Assembly: GCA_038049695.1 (NCBI GenBank)
Contig: CP142456.1
Location: 71,695,922-71,759,921 of the forward strand
DNA length: 64,000 bases
Source: Cinnamomum chago
Taxonomy: Eukaryota; Streptophyta; Magnoliopsida; Laurales; Lauraceae
Direction of reading: 5' to 3'
Part shown: positions 33,890 to 43,332 of the stretch, piece after piece
Numbering within the stretch: position 1 is the first letter of the stretch
How the letters are laid out: every line of letters begins with the position of its first letter
The notes under the pieces: model-generated
Told to the model about the DNA's origin: nothing
Seen by the model: the letters and a program-made list of their open reading frames with translations, nothing else
Database searches by the model: none
Position numbers and translations under genes: made by a program

Positions 33890-34910
33890 CAAGATTTGTT
33901 TTTTTAGAGGGTGTGTGTTTACAATTAGTAGGTTATATAGAAATTATTAGAGACGTGTATGAAGGAGCGGTAAGCCAGCAACGAGTGTGAGAACTACCTT
34001 TGGAGAGACAGTTGAGTTCTCAATGATCATTGGTTTGTATCAGGGGTCAGCCCTAAGCCTTAATCTCTTTGCATAGATTATGAATGAGTTAATTGCTCAT
34101 ATTCAAGAAGAGATACCTTGGTGAATGTTGTTTGCAGATGATATAGTTTTGGCAGATAAGTTAAGAGATGGTGGAAGGCTTTAGAATCCAAAGGCTTTAA
34201 AATAAGTCGTACAAAAATAGAATATATGGATTGCAACTTCAGCGGGCAAATACAAAGAGCTGAAAACTATTGTGAGAATTGAAACCCATGAGGTACCACA
34301 AAGAGATTCATTCTATTACTTTTGTTTGATAATTAGTAAGGATTGAGAGATTGATGAAGATGTCAAATATAGGATAAAAGTGGGATGGTTGAAATGGAGA
34401 CTTGCTTTTTAGAGTGCTTTGTGATTGATGCATGCAAACAAGATTGGAGGAAAAAATTTATGGAACAACAATTAGACTAGCTATAACTTATGGAGTAGAA
34501 TGTTGGCCAATCAAGAACCAACATATACACAAAATAAATGCAACAATGATGAGAATGTTTAGGTGGATGTGTGGTAAAACTAGAAAGGATAAAATTAGAA
34601 ATAAACACTTTTTAGAGCATTTAAGGGTAGCATCAATATGGGGATAAACTTAGAGCAACCTTGTTTGAGATGGTTTGGATATGTCCAACGTAGCCAGCAA
34701 TGGCGCCGATAAGAAAAAGCTTGGCTATGCATGTTGATGGCCTACCAAGGAGAAAAGGTAGGTTGAAGAGGACATGGATAGAGATAGTAAAAATAGATGT
34801 GAAAAAGTAAAACTTGTTTGAGGATTTGACTCGGGATAGATCGGAATGGATAAACATAATTCATGTGGCCAACCCCAACATAGTTGGGACAAGATTTTGA
34901 TGATGATGAT
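33890..34910 (+). mobile_element. RTE-clade LINE fragment B
   Basis: The plus strand carries the palm of a reverse transcriptase with LFADDIVL (34128-34151), the catalytic Asp pair, followed by SKGFKIS, TEYMDCNFSG, AITYGVECW, MMRMFRWMCGKTRKDKIRN and the 3' end CCCAACATAGTTGGGACAAG with (GAT)n at 34889-34909. Several frame breaks are seen. It is truncated at the 5' side, as is usual for LINEs. Confidence 0.8.
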
Positions 34911-34959
34911 TTAATATCCAAATTAGGTAAACTTCTTCATAATGCCCCGAAATTCGCCA

Positions 34960-36225
34960 CTTTGAGGTACCACAGAGATTTCATTCCGATACTTTAGCTC
35001 AACAATCAATAAGGATGGAGAGATTGAAGAAGGAGATTTAGGAAGATGCTGAACAAAAGATAAGAGCATTATACCCCACAAATGAAAGCATTAAGAAACC
35101 CCCAACAACCACCCAAAAACAAAGACTACAGGTTTTGCTCCCACCCACGGAGAAGATCTATCCACCCCTTATTTAGCTAAAGCATCTACCATACTATTGG
35201 CGAACCTCAACTCATGACAAAAGGAGACAACCAAAGAAGACGAGCGCTCCTTAATCTCATTGACGTGGAATTGGAACTTCCAAGGCCTAGAACTACACTT
35301 CACGACCCATCTTGGGCATTAGAAGAATTACTCTCCCCCACCACTAGACCATGGAAAGTAGCTAAGAAGATTAAAACAGCTTCCAAGATTGCCAACACTT
35401 CTTCTATATTAGAATCTCTAGTGCCCACATTTTTTGTGAAAATAAGTAATATCTCACCCTTATCATTACAAAAAGCATCACCAATAACAGCCGGCCGCGG
35501 CTTACCTCTCACTGCACCATCGACATTAGTTTTCAACACTCCCAAAGGTGGAAGAGTCCAAATAATGGACTTTGAGATTGCTAAATTCCTTTCTCACATA
35601 AGCCCACTTAGCAATAGAAAGCTTTACCTTGGAAATCGAGTCTTCCATTGAAGCCAAAGAATTCCTAAATAACCTCTCATTCCTTTCTTTCCAAACAATC
35701 AAAAGGATGCCAAAAGGAATAAGAGTGAAATGGTTGAAGTGAAGACTTGCTTGTAGAGTGCTTTGTGATTGGCGCATACCACCAAAATCAAAGGAAAATT
35801 TTAATAGTATAGTATTTAGCCCAACTATGACCTATGAAGCAAAATATTGTCCAATAAAGAAGCTAACATATACAGAAAATGAGTATAGTAGAGATGAGAA
35901 TGTTAAAATGGATGTGATAAAACTAGGAAAGATAAAATTAGAAATTAGAGCTTTCGGGAGTAGCATCAATAGGTGATAAATTAAAAGAGACTCGCTTGGA
36001 CATGTCCAATGCAGATCCGCAATAACACCGTTGAGGAAACGTTTCTCTATTTAGGTTGATGCCCCACCAAGGGGAAGAGATACACAGAACAGGACAAAGC
36101 AGTAAGAATAGATCTAAAGAAGTGCAACCTAAGGATTTGGCTCAGGATAAATTGCAATAGAGAAATAGAATTCTATGTCACTGACCCCAACATAGTTGGG
36201 ACAAGACTTCCATGATCATGATGAC
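34960..36225 (+). mobile_element. RTE-clade LINE fragment C, split by an L1 piece
   Basis: LINE sequence matching fragments A and B (YHREI/SILxLNNQ.GWRD block, then WLKxRLACRVLCDWR, LTYTENEYSRDENV and the CCCAACATAGTTGGGACAAG end at about 36185-36205) is interrupted at about 35070 and resumes at about 35728. The ATAAGAG before the break reappears just before the resumption, which fits a short target duplication made by the inserted element. Confidence 0.7.
35071..35777 (-). mobile_element. L1-type LINE 3' fragment nested in RTE fragment C
   Basis: The minus strand encodes the C-terminal end of a plant L1 ORF2: WKERNERLFRNSLAS and KLSIAKWAYVRKEF (zinc-binding tail region), then an RNase H start LKTNVDGAVRGKPRPAVIG, GEILLIFTKNVGTRDSN and EEVLAILEAV, followed by a degenerate C-terminus with stops. 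At least two frame changes are seen. No poly(A) end remains. It lies antisense to the host RTE piece. Confidence 0.8.
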
Positions 36226-36289
36226 CAATTAAAATCGAAATTAGGTAAACTTCTTCATAAAATATAATGCCCCTAAAATTTGCCAATTT

Positions 36290-37326
36290 TTTCTCGGGGT
36301 GGGGCATTCTCAAACTTAAGCTCAAACCAAGGTCCATGCTACAGAGGAGAGATGCCTACAGTATAGCACTTGTTGGACAATTGGCAAGGATTGCCACTTC
36401 CTATGAATCCTATCACACTAAATCAACTAAACCCCATAGTTTTCTCTTATTTAAGTTTTAGTCAAGTCTTCAATGAATTGACAAAATTCTTTCCTACAAT
36501 CCGTAAAGCTGAGAAGGCAGCAACTACAGTCCGAGAAGTGATCAAATACTTGGTCATGGACCTGCAAAGCCCTCATTTTCCAATAAAAATGTTGATCTAA
36601 TTCCACATCAAATATATCATCATATAAAAAATCAAGTCGGAAAATTATTAAAATAGTTCTAGCTAGTGTGTGCGCTGAACACAAGAATGGATTGGAGTAT
36701 ATTTTAAAAAGTGAAAATTAAAAGGACCCACATGCCTCATTGACTACAAATGCAAACTATGGGTCTAGATAAGGCAACCACAAAAAACAAGGCAGTAAGT
36801 TGTTCCATGGAAGATCAACAGAAAAAGCCCTGCAAGGTAACTCAAATTAGTTTTTCCGGGTTATCCACGAGCAAGTAAATGATCAAATAAAATCCAAATT
36901 TACATAAACAATTGATAACATAAGGTAACCAAAACAATTTTATTTAAGCAGTGTCACAATCATAAGGTCCATCAATCAGCGTAGCTTGTAATTATCAGCC
37001 ATGGATAGTACAGTACCAGTCCTACTAATAACATTGTCGAGAGAAAAGACACAAAAAGGAAGAAACAAAAGGAACAGGAGAAGAGGAATAGAAAAGCAGA
37101 TGCTTTCAGTTACTTTCATACAGTTCAAGGAACGGCCCACCAACACTTCTCACTTATATGCATAATGCCCCTTCTCGCAGGATGTGCATTTCCAACTTAT
37201 ATGACAATATTAAGTTATCAAAGACAGAATGGCCAAAGGAAAACTAGGAACAAATCTTAAGAATCAAAATGAAGAATTTGAACAATTCTACCAAACATTA
37301 TGCAAAAAAGCAGCATTGTGATAAGT
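36290..37326. other. 3' flank of GAE
   Basis: No gene is seen. On the minus strand an AATAAA-type signal (plus-strand TTTATT near 36940) lies about 390 bp past the GAE stop and could end its 3' UTR. Confidence 0.35.
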
Positions 37327-38658
37327 TTACCCCACGCTCTTCCTTCCCATGCTCGAATAGTACCCAAGATACCACTTAACAAATTTCTTCAGACCCGTCT
37401 GCAGATCGGTTGTGGGCTTGTACCCAAGCTCCTTCTGTGCCAGGCTAATGTTCGCGTGCGTGAATTGCACATCCCCATTCCTCGGCATCTTCAACATCTT
37501 CTTGTTAGCTTTCACCTTCAACAGCTTCTCCAATATACTAACAAGCTCCGTCACAGGCACCGGCGAGGTGTTCCCCAAATTGAACACCCTCAACTGCGCC
37601 GGGGCCTTCTTCTTCCCCCCGCTTCCAGTACTCTTCTCCGCCGTATCCAAGGACGCCAAACACCCCTTAACAATATCATCAATGTAGGTGAAATCCCTAG
37701 CAACAGTTCCATGATTGGGACCTTCAAAGATATTAATGCTCCTACCACTCAATATATCTTTGGTGAAGAAGAAATAAGCCATATCAGGGCGACCCCAGGG
37801 GCCATAAACGGTGAAAAACCGCAACCCAGTAATGGAAAGACCGTATATATGATTGTAAGTATGGGCAATTTCTTCACCTGCCTTCTTGGTGGCGGCGTAG
37901 AGGCTGGCGGGCTGGTCCGTGCGGTCGCGTTCTGAGAAGGGCACCTTGGAATTCAATCCATAGACGGAGCTGGAGGAGGCCCAGACGACGGCCGGCTGGG
38001 GATTGGCTGATTTGCAGGCCTCGAGGACGGAGACGAGGCCGGCGATGTTGCTGTGGACGTAGGAGGAGGGGTTCTGCATCGCGTAGCGGACGCCTGCCTG
38101 GGCGGCGAGGTGCATGACGTGGGAGAAGGGGACGACGTCGAAGAGCTTCCGGAGGAGGGCGCCGTCGTTGATGTCGCCATCCACGACGAAGACGCCGGAG
38201 CGCTCGAGGAGCGCCTGGCGGTCCCGCTTCAGAGAAGGATCATAGTAGTCATTGAAATTGTCCAGGCCGAGGACGCCATCTCCCCGGCGCTTGAGGGCAA
38301 GCGAGACGTGCACGCCGACAAACCCCCCGGCGCCGGTGACGAGCACGGTGATGCCACGGGGAGTGCGAACGCGGGCGGAGGACCGGACCCTCTTCTCCCA
38401 TGAGGCACCGCCCCAGGTTGACGTGATGAGGGCGCGTCTGGCAGGATCCGCCGCCGCCGCAGCGGCGGACGACGTCGGAGAAGGCGATCGGAGGAAGAAG
38501 ACGAGGAGGATTCCGACGAAGACGAACGAATAGAAAGCGATCTTGGCCATGGACGAATGCCATCGTAGGCGATGGATGTAGGGAGATTTATCCATCTTGA
38601 ATTTCCCAGGTGTGGATGGAGCATTATCAAGATGTGAAATCGATTTCATCTGTGACAT
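37327..38658 (-). CDS. GAE: UDP-D-glucuronate 4-epimerase (GAE family)
   Basis: An intronless 443-codon gene. The enzyme interconverts UDP-glucuronate and UDP-galacturonate, the sugar donor for pectin, in the Golgi. The N-terminal tail (STPGKFKMDKSPY) is cytosolic. A single membrane segment at about residues 39-56 makes it a type II membrane protein. Then come a Pro/Ala/Ser stem and a short-chain dehydrogenase/epimerase domain with the nucleotide-binding TGAGGFVG (108-115), GLDNFNDYYDPSLKR, HLAAQAGVRYA, the Ser cluster ASSSSVYG, the catalytic Tyr254-xxx-Lys258 (SLYAATKKAGEE), GLRFFTVYGPWGRPDMAYF, ARDFTYIDDIV and FNLGNTSPVPV. All key residues are intact and the length is typical. A second ATG three codons downstream may be the true start. 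The 5' half of the gene is very GC-rich, unlike the AT-rich flanks. Confidence 0.97.
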   Translation of the reverse strand: MSQMKSISHLDNAPSTPGKFKMDKSPYIHRLRWHSSMAKIAFYSFVFVGILLVFFLRSPSPTSSAAAAAADPARRALITSTWGGASWEKRVRSSARVRTPRGITVLVTGAGGFVGVHVSLALKRRGDGVLGLDNFNDYYDPSLKRDRQALLERSGVFVVDGDINDGALLRKLFDVVPFSHVMHLAAQAGVRYAMQNPSSYVHSNIAGLVSVLEACKSANPQPAVVWASSSSVYGLNSKVPFSERDRTDQPASLYAATKKAGEEIAHTYNHIYGLSITGLRFFTVYGPWGRPDMAYFFFTKDILSGRSINIFEGPNHGTVARDFTYIDDIVKGCLASLDTAEKSTGSGGKKKAPAQLRVFNLGNTSPVPVTELVSILEKLLKVKANKKMLKMPRNGDVQFTHANISLAQKELGYKPTTDLQTGLKKFVKWYLGYYSSMGRKSVG

Positions 38659-38788
38659 TGTTGGAATGATAAACCCTAGATTTCAATAATCAGAGTTAAC
38701 AAGAAGCAAGAAGAAAGAAGAAGAAGTAGAACCCTAACTCTTTTAGATTTCGGGAATTAGGGATAGTGGGGGAGAAAGAAGGAAGGAA

Positions 38789-38821
38789 AAGGGGGAGGGG
38801 GAGGGGGAGGGGGAGGGGGGG
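38789..38821. promoter_or_regulatory. (GGGGGA)n tract upstream of GAE
   Basis: Four GGGGGA units and a G7 run lie 130-160 bp upstream of the GAE start codon. The sense strand of the gene is therefore C/T-rich here, and the other strand could form a G-quadruplex. It is probably within the 5' UTR or core promoter. Confidence 0.5.
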
Positions 38822-39063
38822 TTGAAATGGGAATCCAAAGAGAGAAAGATGAAGGGGTTTGGTTTCGTGGAATCTTCTTTTCGTTTTCTCCTTCTCCTTC
38901 TTCTTGCTTTTCCCTTGTGGAGGAATTCAAAGAGAGAGAGAGGATAGTAGTGATGATGATGATGATGCGTGAAAGATGAAACTAGAGAGTGGAAATGGAA
39001 AACGGGGAAATGGTGAAATGGGATTCTGTGTTTGTTTGGGATTTTGAAATTAGAAGATATAGC

Positions 39064-39077
39064 TATCTATATACTGA
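39064..39077 (-). promoter_or_regulatory. Possible TATA box of GAE
   Basis: The minus strand reads CAGTATATAGATAG about 410 bp upstream of the GAE start codon. Spacing would give a 5' UTR of roughly 380 bp. This is a weak assignment based on sequence match alone. Confidence 0.25.
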
Positions 39078-39652
39078 CATATCGTTGGTGTTGGTGTGTT
39101 GTTAGTTTAATCCGGATTATGAGGGAAAGAGGATATTTTTTTTTTCCGGGATACTATAGGTAGTGATGTTTGGGGGATAAAAGGTAAAAGGTCTTTTCTT
39201 AGAATGTTGTGATTGTGCTTGTTACGGTTGAGAAAGTTGTGTTATTTTTATAGTTGTTAAGAATTAAGATACATGGGATGAGTGGGTTGAGTTTGTTAAT
39301 TCTTCTTTATTATCTGTTAATGGCATATTGTCTAGAAAACATCTTTGTGGTTTGATCATAATTTTATCCTCTCTGGACATTAATCATCATTAAATTTTAT
39401 AACATTGATTTTACATGAGTATATTCAACCCACCCCAGGATAAGGATCATTTGATTATGAGCTTGATATCTCTCAATTTCTTTTTTTTTTTTTTGCACCC
39501 GTGTCTGACCTTTTTATTAGGGATGTGACACGCCAAACATAGTAAAAGAAGTATGTTCTATGGAAAGAAAATTAAATCCTAAGCAGTTAGGTGAAAAAGG
39601 TACATCCAAGTTCCAACTTCTCTTAATAGTTATATATTAAAGTAGGGCCTCA

Positions 39653-39891
39653 TTTTTTTTTTTTTTATTTTTTGCTATCGGAGGGTTTCCAACCTTTCGG
39701 GTTAGACTATGTCCCTCCGAGCCAAGAGAAAAGCCGGATAAAATCCATGTGGCCCCTAGGTGGTAGCACAAATGGACTCAATCTTCAGTTCCTAAAAAAG
39801 GAGAGGAACCAGGAGTCGATACCAAGACCTCTAACTCTGAAAGAGTGAGGAACCATAGTCCTGACCACTCGGCCAACCCCTTAGAGTTAGG
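39653..39891 (-). mobile_element. SINE with a Ser/Leu-type tRNA head
   Basis: On the minus strand: head GGTTGGCCGAGTGGTCAGG (A box) and GGTATCGACTCC (B box), then a body with GGCTCGGAGGGACATAGTC and GGTTGGAAACCCTCCGATAG, then a poly(A) tail. Near-identical 14-bp flanks (GTAGGGCCTCATTT at 39642-39655, GTAGGTTCTCATTT at 39892-39905) look like the target-site duplication. The body is shared with the SINEs at 43153 and 58406, but the head is different. Confidence 0.75.
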
Positions 39892-40558
39892 TAGGTTCTC
39901 ATTTGAAGTGGACATTTTTCAAAAGAAAATGCTGGCTGTTTTTCTAACATCCATCACTTGTGTATTGTTTCCCTGTTGACTTCTTGAGTTAAATACTACT
40001 AGCCAATGGACCATCAGCAACCTAACTATCGCCCATAGTTTTGGTTGCATTCATGATTTTATTAGTATTAACTGGTACTCTTTTTTGCTTTTCAGGATAA
40101 TGAAGTACATAGATGTGATACTTGGTTTGTAGTAAATTCAGTCCGTTTGGGCTGACACGGACTTCTGCTCTCTTTCATCTTCATCTGTTAGAAGGTCACA
40201 CCAGTATTTTGATTACTATCAATTTGTATCAGCTAATGACGATAATTTTCTCCCACGCACCTGTGCGTGGAATACTCCACATTGGCACCATTGATTAACA
40301 TAGGATCCATTGAAATTCAGAGGGTCCCACATTGGTGATGGTCTGGATGTGCGCTCCCAGAGGAGCAGGAGGAGAAAATACGCCCCTAATACTGATTCTT
40401 GAACATATAGCTTGACTATATTCAGATGAACTCCTAGGGTAATGTGTATATGGCCTCAGTCCAAGCTTTGGATACCCATGGCCATGGGAGAGATGTTATA
40501 TTTCAGGAGATGAAGTTTCTTACCACAGGAGCAGAAATTATCCCTTTTGGCCCGTTTG

Positions 40559-40829
40559 GTAATTTACTTTTAAAATAAAGTGGAGTAAAGTGAAATGAAA
40601 AGAATGAATAAAATATAAGTAAGTTATGATGATATTTTGTTTTTAGTTATTTGGAATGGAATATTTTTGACTTTTTGTATGGGGAAATGTAGATTTTTTG
40701 TCTTTTAGTGAGTAAATGTAGTTGCTTTTTGACTTTTTTTGGAAAAGATGGAGGGAATTTTTGTAAAAAGTGTTTTTGATGGGATGTTTAACTTAACTTG
40801 ACTTTATTAGTAAATTTACCAAACGGGCC
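40559..40829. mobile_element. Tourist-like MITE
   Basis: The ends are inverse: GGCCCGTTTGGTAATTTAC at the left and TAAATTTACCAAACGGGCC at the right, with a single-base gap. The 271-bp AT-rich interior has no coding capacity. TIR sequence and size fit PIF/Harbinger-derived MITEs. A TTA/TAA target duplication is not evident. Confidence 0.75.
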
Positions 40830-40981
40830 TAGGGATGGGTGATCTCGGCCCCATTGGCTCGGTCGCAAAAAAGTAAAAAATAAAAAATCCTCATGCATAA
40901 AATAGGTTGTAAATGTCAACAGGGCATGGTTAGGGTGGGATTGCAGGTTGAAATACTTTTTAAGTAGGGTCGGGTTGGGCA

Positions 40982-42321
40982 AGGGCGGACCTATGTTAAT
41001 TTGACCTGGGCGAAAATCACTAAAGAGTTGAATGGACCCATGCCCCATGTAAGTTAAAAAAATTGCCCCACTTCGTCGACTCTTTTCTTCTTTTCCTTGG
41101 TGGAAAGGGGAAAAAAAACCTTCTTTTCCTTCAATCTCTGCGGAGGAGTAAGATCACGAAACTCGTCTCCATTTTATGACTGGAGGAAGATGAAGACTCT
41201 TGTTTGCACTTTTATGTCTTTTATGTGATCTTGGCCTTGTTTTCTTAGATGTTGTTTCTCTTTTTATTGGTTTTCTCATCTTGGTCATCTCTAAATTTAC
41301 CATTATAGAAGCTATGGTTGAGCTTGGAGTTGGTGGTGGCGTAGGAGAAAGAGTTAAAAGAACAACTATGTGTGGTTTTTCTCTCTTGCCTTATATGAGT
41401 GATGAGTTTCTTTATAGAGATGAGAGAGATAGCAATGTTTAACCTTGCATTTGCTTGAGACAGACAAAGGCAAGGAAAAGAGGTGCCTAACAAGGCTTAG
41501 CTTAGCTTCTCTTTCTCTCCAAAGACTATTAATGGAACTCTATATTTGGATCAATGGAATTTGAAAAATTAGGGCTAAATTCGAACTCTTAATCTCTAAA
41601 TTATAATTTCAAACCTAAATCTCCAAATCCTAAATGAAATTCTAAGCCCTAAATCACCAAATCTTATATTCAGACCGTAAGCCCTAATTCCCTAAATTCC
41701 CTTTATTCGTAAGCCCTAATTTGCAGAGTCCCCTAATGTATAATCCCTAATTCCCTAAATTTTCAATTTTGAAAACTTTTTCTTGGGCCATAATATGATT
41801 TGTATGGTTATTCTAATAATGTTCATTTGCAAATATAGTTGATTTCATGTGATACATGAACTATTAGGAGCTTAAGGAAATGATAAAGACTAAGCAGATA
41901 CTAATTTTCACAATATAATGATTATTACATTTTTAGGGTACTCTATAGTTTTTTTTTAGTATTGTTGTGGTATGGTTGCTAATTGATGCGCTAATTTCTT
42001 GAGTAGTAGAAAATGCTTATTTATGAATTTGGTGTTAGTAGTAGGATTCCTCACAAAAAGAAAAACTAGTTGAAAATCATGCCTTTAACCTATTAAATAA
42101 ATGGAGATTGTTGGTACTTGGCAATGACTTTGACGCAATTGATTTATCTTTAAATTAATCGGCAACTATATAAAAGATCAACAACTGCTAATCTATTTAA
42201 ATGCAATACTATTTCTCCTTTTATGTTGTTTCTGTGAAAAAAAAAATAGTAAAAAAATTATTGATATTTTCAATTGACCATTATCCGCCCCACCCAAACT
42301 AAAATCCTGAATCCGCTAGTA
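40982..42321. mobile_element. Non-autonomous hAT element with exact 8-bp target duplication
   Basis: The 8-bp GGGTTGGG occurs directly before (40974-40981) and directly after (42322-42329) the element. The left end is CAAGGGCGGACC and the right end, inverted, is TACTAGCGGATTC. They share the GCGGA core common in plant Ac-like hAT ends. No transposase domain is seen in the 1,340 bp, and the open frame at 41200-41442 is not recognised. The stretch 41575-41765 carries many scattered CCCTAA/CCTAAAT words. Confidence 0.75.
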
Positions 42322-42329
42322 GGGTTGGG

Positions 42330-43152
42330 CTAGGAATATCTCAAATTAATCGGCATGGTCTAAGGTCTGAGATTAGCCTAAAATACGCCAAGCCCTGGCC
42401 CACATTACGCCAAACAAGAAAAGCCCAATAGACCAGCACGGGCCAACTCTGTTTTCTCTTAAACATCAAGAAGGAAGTTCAATGATGTTTTGGATGTGGG
42501 GTTTACACTTTATACATACTGGCGATGGTAGCAGAAACTATTTTGGTTTCTTTTGTTCTGTGGTTGCTCAATGAATGTGAAAACAGACAGGATGCATGTG
42601 AGAATGATTGAGATGGGACTTTTGAGACAAGCAAATAGGGTTCACCAAACGGTCATAAAGCTGGAGAAGACAAACTAGTATTTTCTTTTACTTGGGTTCT
42701 AGACCACTGCTTTTGATAGAGAAATGCATTTTACCCTGGTTTCATCTGCCCACAGCTAAGTTTCCAAATGAGAGGAAAGGGTTGTCCTTTCTTTATTAGA
42801 CAGAGATGTAGTAGCAAGTACATTTGTATAACACATTTATGAGAATATACCAAAATTAAATCTCACATTCTCATAGGCAGCTTCTCTCTTGTATTTGCAA
42901 TGGTCAACTTTTCTTTCAGCAGAAAAGCACTTCATTACATTGATTAAAACAAAACGACTATATCATAGACAAATCTACCAATAAACAGGTGATACCAATG
43001 GAAAATACAGAATTACAATTCAACCTTGCATCCATTACCTTGGTTCCATTTTTTCAAAATATCAGCAAAAGAGTTTAAAATGCTAACAGTATATGCAAAA
43101 AAAAAATAAAATACCAACCAGTATTCGGAGACTACAGATGCCAGAGTTTTGG
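42330..43152. other. Gene-free spacer
   Basis: Nothing identifiable beyond low-complexity A runs (for example 43097-43106). The open frames here are short and show no domain. Confidence 0.5.
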
Positions 43153-43332
43153 TTTTTTTTTTTTTTTTTTTACTATCGGAGGGTTCCCAACCCTTTGGGC
43201 TGGACTAATCCCTCCGGGCCAGAGGGAAGCCGGGTAAACTCCCCTGTAGTTCCATTGTGACAGTGCAGTTTAGAATCTACAACTTCCAAGTGCAAACCGT
43301 AGTCTTAGGTCAACTGAGCTACTCCTTTGGTG
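43153..43332 (-). mobile_element. SINE with poly(A) tail
   Basis: On the minus strand: a head with AGTAGCTCAGTTGACC (A box), a degenerate B box (GTAGATTCTAAACT), body CCCTCTGGCCCGGAGGGATT and GGTTGGGAACCCTCCGATAG, then a run of about 18 A. It belongs to the same family as 58406-58567. Confidence 0.75.

Larger units (their letters stand above)
34918..36286 (+). repeat. Direct repeat flanking LINE fragment C
   Basis: AAATTAGGTAAACTTCTTCA plus about 25 further shared bases follows the 3' end of fragment B (34918-34958) and again the 3' end of fragment C (36238-36286). The second copy has a short insertion. This looks like a segmental tandem duplication of a LINE end together with its flank, rather than a normal target duplication. 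Confidence 0.65.

Noticed and set aside
34918-36286. A 45-bp target-site duplication around LINE fragment C
   Set aside because: It is too long and extends back toward the (GAT)n tail of fragment B. A segmental duplication explains it better.
37300-38533. Plus-strand and alternative-frame open frames over GAE
   Set aside because: They arise from the GC-rich bias of the GAE coding sequence and have no recognisable product.
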